Of a stretch of 64,000 nt of DNA, positions 7,600 through 16,058 are shown one piece after another. The stretch is from Rhodococcus coprophilus NBRC 100603 (GTDB lineage: Bacteria > Actinomycetota > Actinomycetes > Mycobacteriales > Mycobacteriaceae). Location of the stretch: positions 62,001-126,000 of the forward strand of contig NZ_BDAM01000003.1 in the NCBI RefSeq assembly GCF_001895045.1, given 5' to 3'. The notes under the pieces were generated by a model. The model saw nothing but the letters and a program-made list of their open reading frames with translations. It ran no database searches and had not been told where the DNA came from. Every line of letters starts with the position of its first letter. The first letter of the stretch is position 1. Position numbers and translations under genes: made by a program.

Positions 7600-8478
7600 A
7601 TGGACAGATTCCTGTTTCTCACCGTGGACGGGCTCGCGCGCGGCGCCGTATTCGCGGCCTTCGCCCTCGCACTGGTGCTGATCTGGCGGGGCACCCGCGT
7701 GATCAACTTCGCACAGGGTGCGATGGCCGCGGCCACCACGTACATCGCTTACTCGGTCACGTCGGCAACCGGTTCGTACTGGTACGGGCTCCTCGCGGCG
7801 ATCGTGAGCGGCTTCGTGCTGGGGGCGCTCGTCGAGCGGGTGCTGATCCGCCGCCTCGACCACAGCCGCCCACTGGCCGCGGTGATCGTCGCGCTCGGAC
7901 TCGTCATGGTGATCCACGCAGTACTCGGCATGATCTACGGCAACGACTTCCGGCCGATGCAGTTGCCGTTCAGTCGTGATCCGTTGCGCGTCGGGAACGT
8001 TCCGCTGCTGTCACCGTACGACGTGTTCGTCTTCGCAGCGGTGGGCGTGGTGGTCATCGGCCTCGCCCTGCTGTTCACCCGGACCGACCTCGGACTGAGG
8101 ATGCGGGCCTCCGCGTTCGCTCCGGACGTGTCTCGACTGCTCGGCGTGAAGGTCTCGTCGATGCTCACCCTCGGGTGGGCTCTGGCCGGTGCGGTCGGCG
8201 GGCTGGCGGCGCTCCTCGTTGTACCCACCGAACTCGGATTGAACCCGCACGCAGTAGATCTCGTGTTCATCTTCGCGTTCACCGCAGCCGTGATCGGCGG
8301 GCTCGACAGTCCGGTGGGCGCGGTACTCGGCGGACTCGCGACAGGCGTACTGCTGAGCTTCGTCAGCGGTTACCTCAGCGGGAGCATCGCGCCGATCGCG
8401 GTCCTCCTCATGCTGCTGGCAGTGCTCCTGCTGCGGCCCCAAGGCATCTTCTCCGGCGTCGCTGCCAGACAGGTCTGA
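7600..8478 (+). CDS. livH: Branched-chain amino-acid type ABC permease (LivH-like)
   Basis: A 292-residue integral membrane protein with about eight hydrophobic segments. The N-terminal region holds VINFAQGAMA, the LivH signature, and the cytoplasmic coupling segment is LGLRMRASAFAPDVSRLLGVKV. The C-terminal half holds FAFTAAVIGGLDSPVGAVLGGLATGVL, the conserved permease helix-loop. It pairs with the LivM-like protein to form the membrane channel. The start is 11 bp after livF, with GAGGAG as ribosome binding site. Confidence 0.93.
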   Translation: MDRFLFLTVDGLARGAVFAAFALALVLIWRGTRVINFAQGAMAAATTYIAYSVTSATGSYWYGLLAAIVSGFVLGALVERVLIRRLDHSRPLAAVIVALGLVMVIHAVLGMIYGNDFRPMQLPFSRDPLRVGNVPLLSPYDVFVFAAVGVVVIGLALLFTRTDLGLRMRASAFAPDVSRLLGVKVSSMLTLGWALAGAVGGLAALLVVPTELGLNPHAVDLVFIFAFTAAVIGGLDSPVGAVLGGLATGVLLSFVSGYLSGSIAPIAVLLMLLAVLLLRPQGIFSGVAARQV

Positions 8479-8480
8479 CC

Positions 8481-9587
8481 ATGCACAGTTCCCGTTTCGA
8501 TTCGTTCGCCGTACGCGCGGCGGTGGTCGCTGCCGTCACCGTCGCAGTCATCGCGATCATCTTCGTATTACCGCCGTTCCGGAACTACCAGTTGGCCACG
8601 ATTGCCGCCTACCTTTGTGCGACTGCCGGATTGACCGTGCTCATCGGCCGCAACGGTCAGCTCTCGCTCGGCCACGGAGCGCTGATGGCCTGCGGGGCAT
8701 ACTCCTTCGCACTGACCTCGAACGCGATGGGCGACGCGGGAGCAACCGGGATCTCGGTTCTGCTCGTGCCGTTGGCCGCGTCCGTCATCGTGACTTCCGT
8801 GGTCGGCATCGTCGTCGGGGCGGCCGCGGCACGGTTGCACGGCCCCTATCTGGCCGGCTTGACGCTCGCGCTGGTCGTCGTGATCCCGTCTATCACCACC
8901 ACGTTCTCCAGCGTGCTGGGCGGCGACCAGGGTCTGTGGGCATACGTGGAGGGGCCGCCTAGCAGCATCGCGGCGGCGTTCACCGTCGAACAGTGGCAGG
9001 CGACGATCGCGGTGCTCGCTGCGGCCCTCACCGTACTCGCCCTGTCGAATCTCATCGCCGGCGACTTCGGCCGCCGCATGCAGGCCGTGCGCGACGACGA
9101 GATCGCGGCGCGCCTCGCGGGTATCGACGTCGCCCACACCAAGATCACCACATTCGTGGTCAGTGCCGGTGCCGCCGGCCTCGGCGGCGGCGTGCTCGCG
9201 ATGGTTTCCCAGAGCGCCTCACCGGGAGCGTTCGGCGTCACCTTCTCGCTGTTCCTGCTGATGGGTGTGGTCATCGGCGGCCTCGGGTCGCTTCTCGGCG
9301 CGGTGTGGGGCGCAGCGCTCCTCGTCGTGATGCCCGCGCTCGTGTCCGCACTCACCGACTCCCTCCAACTGTCTCCGTCCCTGGCCGAACGTCTGGACGG
9401 AAACCTCGCCATCGCCGTTTTCGGCGTCGCCGTCATCCTCATCGTGCTGCTCGCGCCGGCCGGTCTCCAGGGCCTGTTCGGGGCAGCAATCCGTCGTCTC
9501 CGGCCGGGTAGCGGCGGCCCGCGACACGGCCGTCACCGCGATTCCACTTCCGTCTCCACCCCACCGAAAGCAGAGGCCAGCATATGA
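8481..9587 (+). CDS. livM: Branched-chain amino-acid type ABC permease (LivM-like)
   Basis: A 368-residue permease with ten or so hydrophobic segments. The family motif GRNGQLSLGHGALMACGAY is in the second to third helix, the coupling helix is GRRMQAVRDDEIAARLAGIDVAHTK, and the C-terminal half has GVTFSLFLLMGVVIGGLGSLLGAVWG. The C-terminus carries a hydrophilic Arg/Gly tail of about 40 residues beyond the last helix. ATG 8481 lies 2 nt after the livH stop. Its stop overlaps the binding-protein start (ATGA). Confidence 0.92.
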   Translation: MHSSRFDSFAVRAAVVAAVTVAVIAIIFVLPPFRNYQLATIAAYLCATAGLTVLIGRNGQLSLGHGALMACGAYSFALTSNAMGDAGATGISVLLVPLAASVIVTSVVGIVVGAAAARLHGPYLAGLTLALVVVIPSITTTFSSVLGGDQGLWAYVEGPPSSIAAAFTVEQWQATIAVLAAALTVLALSNLIAGDFGRRMQAVRDDEIAARLAGIDVAHTKITTFVVSAGAAGLGGGVLAMVSQSASPGAFGVTFSLFLLMGVVIGGLGSLLGAVWGAALLVVMPALVSALTDSLQLSPSLAERLDGNLAIAVFGVAVILIVLLAPAGLQGLFGAAIRRLRPGSGGPRHGRHRDSTSVSTPPKAEASI

Positions 9588-10846
9588 AATCAGGTCGGCG
9601 ACACCAACTTTCCCTCGTCGCACTCGCTGCGACGACGGCCCTGACGCTTGCCGCGTGCGGCAGTGGCACCACCGCGTCGACCGGGTCTTCCGGTGACGGG
9701 GACACCACCGGTGTCACCGACACCTCCGTGCTGGTCGGTACTCACATGCCGCTCACGGGCCCCGCCGCCGCCGGTTACTCGAAGATCCCCCCTGCCACCA
9801 AGGCGTACTTCGACTACATCAACGAGCAAGGTGGCGTACACGGCCGGACCATCGAGTACAAGGCACTCGACGACGGGTACAACCCGTCCAACACCCAGCA
9901 GGTCGTGCGGGAGCTGGTGTTGCAGGACCGCGTGTTCGCGATACTCGGCGGCCTGGGGACGCCCACCCATTCGGGTGTCCTCGACTTCCTGGACACCAAC
10001 AATGTTCCGGACCTGTTCGTCGCGTCCGGTTCCCGAATCTGGAATCAGCCCGACAAGTATCCCAACACCTTCGGGTTCAACGCCGACTACACCGTCGAAG
10101 CCAAGATCATGGCGCAGTATGTCAAGGACAACCTCCCCGGCAAGAAGGTGTGCACGCTGGGGCAGGACGACGATCTCGGCGGCGACTACCTGGCGGGTGT
10201 CGAGCAGATCGTCGGGGCCGACGCCGTCGTCGAAAAGCAGTTCTACGCCACCAGCAACACCAATGTCGCCCCTCAGATCGGCGCGCTGCAGGCTGCGGGG
10301 TGCGAGGTCGTCATGCTCGCCACGATTCCCGGTTTCACGGCGTTGGCGATCGGGACCGCGGGCCGACTCGGTTTCCGGCCGCAGTGGACCACCGCCTCGG
10401 TGGGAGGCGACTACCTGACGCTGTCCAAGACCCTCGGCGACGCCGCCCCGCTCGCCGACGGGCTGCTCAGCACCAACTACCTGTCCTCGCACTTCAGCCA
10501 GGACGACGAGTGGACCACCAAGTTCCGGGAGATCAACGCGCAGTACAACAATGACGCCGAATTCGACGGCAACGTCGTCTACGGCATGTCCATGGCACAC
10601 ACGTTCGTTCAGGCACTCGAAGCCGCGGGTGAGAATCCCACTCGCGAATCGATCGTCGAGGCGATCCGGTCCACCGACTTCACCGGCCCCAACCTCGTGC
10701 CGTTCCGGTTCTCCGAGGACGACCATTCCGGAGCCGGGGGTGCACGAGTCAACCAGGTCGCCAACGGTGTCCAGGAGTACTTCGGACCTGCGTACACCAC
10801 CACGGACGCTCCCGGCGATCCGGTCGTGGAGTACCGAGCAGAATAG
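9584..10846 (+). CDS. livK: Lipoprotein substrate-binding protein, branched-chain amino-acid type (LivK-like)
   Basis: A 420-residue exported lipoprotein. The signal peptide ends in the lipobox LAAC (acylated Cys at about residue 25) and is followed by a Ser/Thr/Gly linker. The body is a type I periplasmic binding fold: VLVGTHMPLTGPAAAGY, then GGVHGRTIEYKALDDGYNP and the AILGGLGTPTHSGVLDFLD hinge region. The 'GLGTPTHSG' and 'VPDLFVASGS' segments resemble binding proteins for aromatic or short organic acids in rhodococci rather than strict leucine binders; this is inference. It ends the liv operon and is followed by a strong hairpin. Confidence 0.9.
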   Translation: MKSGRRHQLSLVALAATTALTLAACGSGTTASTGSSGDGDTTGVTDTSVLVGTHMPLTGPAAAGYSKIPPATKAYFDYINEQGGVHGRTIEYKALDDGYNPSNTQQVVRELVLQDRVFAILGGLGTPTHSGVLDFLDTNNVPDLFVASGSRIWNQPDKYPNTFGFNADYTVEAKIMAQYVKDNLPGKKVCTLGQDDDLGGDYLAGVEQIVGADAVVEKQFYATSNTNVAPQIGALQAAGCEVVMLATIPGFTALAIGTAGRLGFRPQWTTASVGGDYLTLSKTLGDAAPLADGLLSTNYLSSHFSQDDEWTTKFREINAQYNNDAEFDGNVVYGMSMAHTFVQALEAAGENPTRESIVEAIRSTDFTGPNLVPFRFSEDDHSGAGGARVNQVANGVQEYFGPAYTTTDAPGDPVVEYRAE

Positions 10847-10894
10847 CGAACAACGGCAAGCCCGAAGAATACGGCTGCCGGCACATCCACAGAC

Positions 10895-10934
10895 GGCGTC
10901 GGCCGGGCATCACACAGGATGCCCGGCCGACGCC
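10895..10934 (+). terminator. Strong hairpin, likely terminator of the liv operon
   Basis: A perfect 17-bp stem (10895-10911 with 10918-10934) encloses the 6-nt loop acacag, 49 bp after the livK stop. No T-tract follows, which is common for actinobacterial terminators. Confidence 0.7.
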
Positions 10935-11134
10935 GGTGTTGTGCAGTGGTCGTCCTCCGTCGAGTCGGCCACCGACGTCGATGGATGTGGTGGTCGAAGG
11001 TCATCGGCCGGCAATCGCGAACAACTCGGACCACTCCGTTGGGGTGCACCGAACGGGGTCACAATCCATGGGGCAGGTCCGCTCACACCTGTCCGGTACG
11101 GCGCACCGGAGGGATCTGCCGTGGCCGGCGTCGT

Positions 11135-11677
11135 TTATGTGAGAACGCGGTATCGGAGGTGGGCTTCGCTGGCGAATGCCGATGTGCCGACACGCTCCAG
11201 TCTTATGGGCTTGCTCAGGCCGGTGAAGAGCGAAACCCCTTGTCCGAGAATGATCGGTACGACGTGCAGCTGGATCTCGTCGACCAGGCCGAGTTCGAGA
11301 CACTGTCTCGAGATGCTGCCTCCGAGCACGCTGACCCACTTGTCCCCTGCCGCCTTCTCGGCGGACTCCACGGCCTGGCCGATATCGTCGACGACGAACG
11401 TGTACGTCACGCCGTCTTTCTCGATCGGATCATGAGAACTGTGGGTCATCAGGTACACCGGCACCCCGGCCATTCCCCCGTAGGGAACTTCTCCGTCATC
11501 GATCGTCTGCGTTCTGTTCGCGCCTCCGACTACCGCGCCGAGTTCACTCATAACTCTTCCCGCGACGGCTTCGTCCTCAGGAGTCACGGTGAATCCGTTC
11601 ATCCAGTCGACCCCTCCGTCTACGTCGGCCATGAATCCGTCCAGGCTCACCGTCGCGTGGATGATCACCTTCGCCAT
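11135..11677 (-). CDS. Dihydrofolate reductase-family (RibD C-terminal domain) protein
   Basis: A 180-residue protein beginning MAKVIIHATVSLDGFMAD, the typical start of the RibD C-terminal/DHFR-like fold, with GGVDWM, VVGGANRT, the central VSVLGGSISRQCLELGLVDEIQLHVVPIILGQGVSLF, and a C-terminal RYRVLT. Members bind NADPH and are often annotated as deaminase-reductases or DHFR-like proteins; exact substrates are mostly unknown. ATG 11677 has AGGAGG 5 nt upstream, so the longer frame to 11782 is rejected. It is divergent from a TetR regulator, with inverted repeats between them that suggest repression by that TetR. Confidence 0.88.
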   Translation of the reverse strand: MAKVIIHATVSLDGFMADVDGGVDWMNGFTVTPEDEAVAGRVMSELGAVVGGANRTQTIDDGEVPYGGMAGVPVYLMTHSSHDPIEKDGVTYTFVVDDIGQAVESAEKAAGDKWVSVLGGSISRQCLELGLVDEIQLHVVPIILGQGVSLFTGLSKPIRLERVGTSAFASEAHLRYRVLT

Positions 11678-11713
11678 TGCGCCTCCTAGGGCACGTGCGG
11701 TTCGATCCAAATT

Positions 11714-11739
11714 TGAGGCGAGACGGTCGACTCGCCTCA
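11714..11739. promoter_or_regulatory. Inverted repeat, probable TetR operator
   Basis: Arms TGAGGCGAG and CTCGCCTCA (9 bp, exact) flank an 8-nt spacer, 37 bp upstream of the DHFR-like gene and inside the divergent intergenic region shared with a TetR gene. Position and symmetry fit an operator. Confidence 0.55.
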
Positions 11740-11766
11740 GCCGAAGGGTATCGGCCGGATTGTTGC

Positions 11767-11780
11767 GAGTCAAGCGACTC
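11767..11780. promoter_or_regulatory. Second inverted repeat, possible TetR half-strength operator
   Basis: GAGTC and GACTC around a 4-nt spacer, 23 bp before the TetR start at 11803. The core GAG...CTC is shared with the larger repeat at 11714-11739, so one regulator may bind both and repress its own gene. Confidence 0.4.
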
Positions 11781-11802
11781 ACCTCTAAGTCATACTGAAT
11801 GC

Positions 11803-12426
11803 ATGCCCCGCGAACTCTCCGCCTACCATCGACAAATCGCTGACGAGAACCGGGCGGCGATTCTCGAGGCCGCCGCCGCGCTGTTCCTCGAACTCGGATA
11901 CGATCGAACGCCGTTGGCCCGGGTCGCCGACCTCGCCGACGTCTCGAAAGCGACTCTGTTCAAACAGTTCCCGACGAAAGCAGAACTCTTCGAGGCAGCA
12001 GTACTCGCGGCGAGCGACACGTCGGGCTCCGAGCCGCTGAGCCCACCACCCGGAGACTTCCACGCAGGTTTGGTCAGTCTCGGCTCGGCATATGCGGAGC
12101 TGTTGTCCCGGCCCCGAACGGCAGACCTGATGCGAGCGGTGATTGCCGAATCCGCGAGGTTCGCAGAACTGCGCGAGAGGACTTTCAACTTCGGCACGTT
12201 GCCCCTACTGAGAGCACTCAGGAGCTACTTCGAGGAGGTGAACGCTGAGGGAACCGCACGCGTGGACGACCTCGATGTCGCAGCGGCACAGTTCCTCGGC
12301 ATGATCGCCACTATCGTGTTCTGGCCACGCCTCATCCACGGCAACTGGTCACTGACGGATGAAGAGACGCTCCACACTGTCGACGAAGCCGCTCGGACCA
12401 TCGTCGCCCGCTACGCGGCGAAGTAG
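11803..12426 (+). CDS. TetR-family transcriptional regulator
   Basis: A 207-residue regulator. The N-terminal helix-turn-helix reads ILEAAAALFLELGYDRTPLARVADLADVSKATLFKQFPTKAELF, a textbook TetR domain at residues 17-60, followed by a helical C-terminal domain with LMRAVIAESARF and a C-terminal TetR dimerisation segment (FLGMIATIVFWPRLI). It is divergent from the DHFR-like gene with 125 bp between starts, and the inverted repeats there suggest auto-repression and repression of the neighbour. Ligand unknown. Confidence 0.9.
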   Translation: MPRELSAYHRQIADENRAAILEAAAALFLELGYDRTPLARVADLADVSKATLFKQFPTKAELFEAAVLAASDTSGSEPLSPPPGDFHAGLVSLGSAYAELLSRPRTADLMRAVIAESARFAELRERTFNFGTLPLLRALRSYFEEVNAEGTARVDDLDVAAAQFLGMIATIVFWPRLIHGNWSLTDEETLHTVDEAARTIVARYAAK

Positions 12427-12566
12427 ACGGACTCATAGTCGCGCGCATCGGACGAGGGCGCTGCTTCCTGGCCGCACAACCGACGACGGGCTCCGCAACT
12501 CGGCGGACCTGGCCCGTATCAGGTCCACAAGCAGGCACTGGGATTCACCGACTCTGCCGATCGGTC

Positions 12567-13553
12567 TCACTCCAGAACTGTCGCCATCGCCGAGAGTCGT
12601 TGCGCGAGAGCTTTTGCCGTCTCCCGTAGTTCGGGGGGTTCGAGGACCACGGCGTCGAAACCCAATCGCGCCACGTGCAGGGCGAGCCAGTCCAGATCCT
12701 GCCCGCCGACGACGAGCAGGCACCAGCCATCGTGGCCGTCTTCGACGCGGCCGACCTGGGGCGGATCCAACTCCCGCACCCGGTCGGCCTCGGCGCGCAG
12801 ACGCACCCGTGCGAGGTAGCGATACGGCGCCTCGGTCACGGCACGCTGCACATACGCGATCGGGTCCGGATAGTCCCTCGGACGGAAGCGCCAGGTCGAC
12901 GCCGCCACATCACCCATGCGGTCCAGCCGGAAGGTGCGCCAGTCGTCGCGGTCGACGTCCCAGGCCATCAGATACCAGCGGTGTCCCGCCACAACCAGTC
13001 GCACCGGTTCGGTCGTACGTTCCCGATCCTCGCCGTCGCGGTCGGGGTACCGGAATCGCACCCGTACCGCGTCGCGGCAGGCACGGGCGAGGACCATCAG
13101 TGTGTCCGCATCGATCTCGATTCCCGGGCCGACGAGGGTCTCCATCGCGCCGTAGACGGCCCGCACCTCCGCCCGGAGCCGAGGTGGCATCACCTGGTCC
13201 AGCTTGGCCAGTGCACGCAAGGAGGCCTCGGCCGATCCGGCGATAGTGCTGCCCGAGGCCAGCCGCAACGACACCGCGGTCGCGATGGCCTCCTCGTCGT
13301 GGAAGAGCAGCGGAGGCAGGCGGGTGCCCGCGCCGAGTCGATAACCACCACCGACACCGGCGGTCGCGTTCACCGGATAGCCCAGCGCACGCAACCTCTC
13401 CACATCCCGGCGGACGGAACGATCGGTGACACGCAATTCGGACGCGAGGTCCGCAGCAGTCCAGGACGGCCGGCTCTGCAGCAGAGCAAGCAACCGCAGG
13501 ACCCGCTCGGTCGTAGCCTCGACGGTCACAAGTTCGATCGTCGCACAGATCAC
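12567..13553 (-). CDS. WYL-domain transcriptional regulator with DeoR-type HTH
   Basis: A 328-residue YafY-type regulator. Residues 10-60 form a winged helix-turn-helix (RVLRLLALLQSRPSWTAADLASELRVTDRSVRRDVERLRALGYPV), followed by the GVGGGYRLGAGTRLPPLLFHDEEA hinge. The WYL domain comes in the middle (HRWYLMAWDVDRDDWRTFRLDRM), and a C-terminal extension (WCX-like) ends the protein. WYL domains sense small ligands or nucleic acid. The start is uncertain: GTG 13553 and GTG 13529 are both possible. Only 39 bp separate it from the divergent DinB-like gene, which it probably regulates. Confidence 0.9.
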   Translation of the reverse strand: MICATIELVTVEATTERVLRLLALLQSRPSWTAADLASELRVTDRSVRRDVERLRALGYPVNATAGVGGGYRLGAGTRLPPLLFHDEEAIATAVSLRLASGSTIAGSAEASLRALAKLDQVMPPRLRAEVRAVYGAMETLVGPGIEIDADTLMVLARACRDAVRVRFRYPDRDGEDRERTTEPVRLVVAGHRWYLMAWDVDRDDWRTFRLDRMGDVAASTWRFRPRDYPDPIAYVQRAVTEAPYRYLARVRLRAEADRVRELDPPQVGRVEDGHDGWCLLVVGGQDLDWLALHVARLGFDAVVLEPPELRETAKALAQRLSAMATVLE

Positions 13554-13592
13554 GGAACCCAGCTGTCCGCTATATGGGGAAACCTCTAGCCC

Positions 13593-14165
13593 ATGACGGA
13601 ACGCAACTGGAACTCCCTACTGCGAAACCAACTCGACGCCTACCCGGTACGCGACCGACTCGACGGCCTCACCGACGACGAATATTTCTGGGAACCCGCG
13701 CCGGGATGCTGGAACGTGCGACCGCGCGGCACCGGCACCGCGCCTGTGCAGGCCGGGGCGGGATCTATGACGATCGACTTCGCGTTTCCCGAGCCGGACC
13801 CGCCACCGTTGACGACGATCGCGTGGCGACTAGGCCACGTCATCGTGGGGGTCCTCGCAATGCGAAACGCGTCCCATTTCGGACGGGCGCCCACCGACTA
13901 TGCCTCCTTCGAGTACGCTGCAACCGCAGACGAGGCACTCGCCCAACTCGACGCGGAATACGCGACCTGGACCGCCGGAGTCGAATCACTCGGCGAAGGT
14001 GGCCTGTTCCGCCCGTGCGGAGAGGCGGAGGGGCCGTACGCCGAATACCCGATGGCGGGCCTTGTACTGCACATCCACCGCGAGTTGATCCATCACATAG
14101 CCGAGGTGTGTCTGCTCCGCGACCTGTATCTACACACCCGTTCCACTCGACAGGAGGTGGGCTGA
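13593..14165 (+). CDS. DinB-family protein
   Basis: A 190-residue four-helix protein of the DinB/YfiT-like type. It contains the conserved early helix NQLDAYPVRDRLDGLTDDEYFWEPAPGCWNVR, a metal-side His in AWRLGHVIVGVLAMRN, and the C-terminal HIHRELIHHIAEVCLLRDLY with several His residues. These place three His ligands for a divalent metal. Many actinobacterial members are predicted thiol-dependent (bacillithiol/mycothiol) S-transferases or simply unknown. It lies 1 nt before a VOC gene and diverges from a WYL regulator. Confidence 0.85.
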   Translation: MTERNWNSLLRNQLDAYPVRDRLDGLTDDEYFWEPAPGCWNVRPRGTGTAPVQAGAGSMTIDFAFPEPDPPPLTTIAWRLGHVIVGVLAMRNASHFGRAPTDYASFEYAATADEALAQLDAEYATWTAGVESLGEGGLFRPCGEAEGPYAEYPMAGLVLHIHRELIHHIAEVCLLRDLYLHTRSTRQEVG

Positions 14166-14166
14166 G

Positions 14167-14601
14167 ATGGCCCGTGACATCCAGATCACGTTCGACTGCG
14201 GCGATCCCGCGAAGCTCGCGGAGTTCTGGGCCGACGTCCTCGGTTACGAGGTGCAGGCTCCCCCTCCGGGCTTCTCGTCGTGGGACGAAGCGCTGGAGGC
14301 GATGGGAGTGCCACCGGAACACCGCAACGACGCGTCCGCTGTCGTCGATCCCGACGGGACCGGACCGCGACTGTTCTTCCAGCGGGTTCCGGAAGGGAAA
14401 CAGGCGAAGAATCGAGTGCATCTCGACGTGCGGGCCGCTGGAGGGGACGACGAAAACCGGATGTCGGCCCTCGAGACGGAAGCCGAGCGCCTCGTCTCGC
14501 GCGGAGCCGAGCGGATCGGCCGCCACGAGCCCGATCCCCCGCTGAACGCCGGGCACATCGTGATGACCGATCCCGAGGGCAACGAATTCTGCCTCGACTG
14601 A
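14167..14601 (+). CDS. VOC-family (glyoxalase-like) protein
   Basis: A 144-residue glyoxalase/bleomycin-resistance-like protein with the opening ITFDCGDPAKLAEFWADVLGYEVQ, the middle FFQRVPEGKQAKNRVHLDV (metal-ligand-like His) and the end IVMTDPEGNEFCLD (Glu). The arrangement is the two beta-alpha-beta3 modules of the vicinal oxygen chelate superfamily. The start is 1 nt after the DinB stop, with GGAGG upstream, so the two genes are probably translationally coupled. Substrate unknown. Confidence 0.88.
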   Translation: MARDIQITFDCGDPAKLAEFWADVLGYEVQAPPPGFSSWDEALEAMGVPPEHRNDASAVVDPDGTGPRLFFQRVPEGKQAKNRVHLDVRAAGGDDENRMSALETEAERLVSRGAERIGRHEPDPPLNAGHIVMTDPEGNEFCLD

Positions 14602-14666
14602 CGGCCGGGGATCGTGCACGGCCGGCTCACGAGCTGTCGGAATCCTTCGCGGTGCAGGCGTACCGG

Positions 14667-15308
14667 CTAAGCGGCGTAGCCGGCGGCGAGCAGCTCGCCG
14701 GCCGAGACAGCCTTCTCCTCTGCGGTCTTGCGCATCATCGCCGCCGTCTCGGTGAACTCGTCGAGTGCGGGATTGCTGCCCACGAGGGTGAACTCACGCT
14801 CGACGATCGTGACGTCTGCGCCCCAGACATCGACGAGGATCCTGCGTGCGTAGTCGGTGCCGTGGTCCCACCCGTCGCGAGGCGTTCCGGGCCCGTACGC
14901 ACCACCGCGCGTAACGACCAGGACCGTGGGTGTCCCGTCGAGAAGGCGAGCGCCGTGCGGAGCGCCGACCACGGCGAGGTCGATCCAGGCTTTCGCATGC
15001 TGGGAGATCCCGTAGTTGTAGAGCGGAAGCGCCAGAATCGCGGTCGTCGCCTGCTGCAGCTCGGTGGCGAGTCGTTCCGCGAGGTCGAGGGCACGGCGCT
15101 GCGACTCGCTGCGATCCTGTTCCGGTATGGCACTTCCGGAGAGAGCCTCGCCCCATGCGTCGGACGGCAGCGCGTCCCGACCGACGTGGCGCCGCACGAC
15201 AGTGGCCTCGGGGTGTGCTGCGGTGACTCGGTCGTGAACGAGATCGGCCAGTGCGCTGCTTGCGGAGTGGTCGCCTTGGATGCTGGCGTCGATACGGAGT
15301 AGGTGCAT
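14667..15308 (-). CDS. azoR: FMN-dependent NADH-azoreductase / flavodoxin-like quinone reductase
   Basis: A 213-residue flavodoxin-fold protein. The N-terminal LLRIDASIQGDHSASSALADLV is the FMN phosphate loop of the AzoR group; PLYNYGISQHAKAWID and VVTRGGAYGPG are its other two FMN-contacting segments. Such enzymes use NAD(P)H to reduce azo dyes and quinones by two electrons, often as defence against electrophiles. The gene faces a divergent MarR-type regulator, and a palindrome lies 21 bp upstream of its start with a second copy further on, so quinone or thiol-stress control is likely. Confidence 0.85.
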   Translation of the reverse strand: MHLLRIDASIQGDHSASSALADLVHDRVTAAHPEATVVRRHVGRDALPSDAWGEALSGSAIPEQDRSESQRRALDLAERLATELQQATTAILALPLYNYGISQHAKAWIDLAVVGAPHGARLLDGTPTVLVVTRGGAYGPGTPRDGWDHGTDYARRILVDVWGADVTIVEREFTLVGSNPALDEFTETAAMMRKTAEEKAVSAGELLAAGYAA

Positions 15309-15328
15309 GATTTCTCCCGAGAGGTAGG

Positions 15329-15344
15329 ACTTGAATGTTCAAGT
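15329..15344. promoter_or_regulatory. MarR-type operator O1 between azoR and marR
   Basis: The palindrome has arms ACTTGAA and TTCAAGT around TG, 21 bp upstream of the azoreductase start. A second copy with the same core lies at 15365-15376, 34 bp away centre to centre, about three helical turns. Confidence 0.7.
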
Positions 15345-15364
15345 CGGACGCTACACGCGGCGCC

Positions 15365-15376
15365 TTGAATGTTCAA
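15365..15376. promoter_or_regulatory. MarR-type operator O2
   Basis: TTGAA-TG-TTCAA, identical to the core of O1, 22 bp before the GTG start of the MarR gene. Being on the same face as O1, the two could be bound together to repress both divergent genes. Confidence 0.7.
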
Positions 15377-15397
15377 CACGTCGGGTACGGTATTCCT

Positions 15398-15979
15398 GTG
15401 AGCGTCGAAAACACCCGCGCATCCGCCCCCTCCGGGAACGACGAGAATCTCTGGCTGTCACCGGACCAACTGCGCGATTGGGTATCCCTCGTCGAACTGC
15501 TGTCGACGCTTCCCCCCGCCATGGACGCGCAGCTCAAGCGAGACGCGGGGATGAATTCGTTCGAATACCACATCCTCGCCGTGCTGGCCGAGGCGCCGGA
15601 CCGCACCCTGATTCTCAGCGAGCTGGCCCCGTTGGCACAGGGCTCACTGTCCCGCCTGTCCCACGCGATCACCAGACTCGAGCGGTCGGGATGGGTCGAG
15701 CGGCGCAGCTGTACCGTCCGCGGCGGTCGGCGAGCCGAAGCGTGGCTCACCGACGCCGGTATTGCGAAGCTCGAGGAGACCGCGCCGGGCCACGTCCGAG
15801 AGGCGCGTCGTCTCGTCGTCGACGTTCTCACTCCCGGCCAGTTCGCCGCGCTCGGCGATGCCGCCCGGACTATCAACGCGGCACTCGCGGATCGGCCGAA
15901 TGCCGGTCGGCCCAAGACTGACCGAGCCGAAATATTTTCTGCCGCAACACTTCCCGGAGATAAAGCAGGACCCGCATAG
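15398..15979 (+). CDS. MarR-family transcriptional regulator
   Basis: A 193-residue winged-helix protein. The core runs DAQLKRDAGMNSFEYHILAVLAEAPDRTLILSELAPLAQGSLSRLSHAITRLERSGWVERRS, with recognition helix SLSRLSHAITRLE, then the wing RGGRRAEAWLTDAG. The GTG at 15398 is taken as start because the upstream in-frame ATG (15335) would put coding sequence over both operators. It diverges from the azoreductase gene and very likely represses it and itself through the paired palindromes. There is a Cys in the wing (RRSCTVRGG) that could sense thiol stress, but this is a guess. Confidence 0.88.
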   Translation: MSVENTRASAPSGNDENLWLSPDQLRDWVSLVELLSTLPPAMDAQLKRDAGMNSFEYHILAVLAEAPDRTLILSELAPLAQGSLSRLSHAITRLERSGWVERRSCTVRGGRRAEAWLTDAGIAKLEETAPGHVREARRLVVDVLTPGQFAALGDAARTINAALADRPNAGRPKTDRAEIFSAATLPGDKAGPA

Positions 15980-16058
15980 TTGTCGCTGTATGTGAACAGA
16001 TCCGCGTGCAATCGAATATCCGGTGGCGTATCCGGCCGTCCGTGTGAAGATCGTGGGC

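Noticed and set aside
12359-13246. Plus-strand 295-codon Arg-rich ORF
   Set aside because: Antisense shadow of the WYL-domain regulator.
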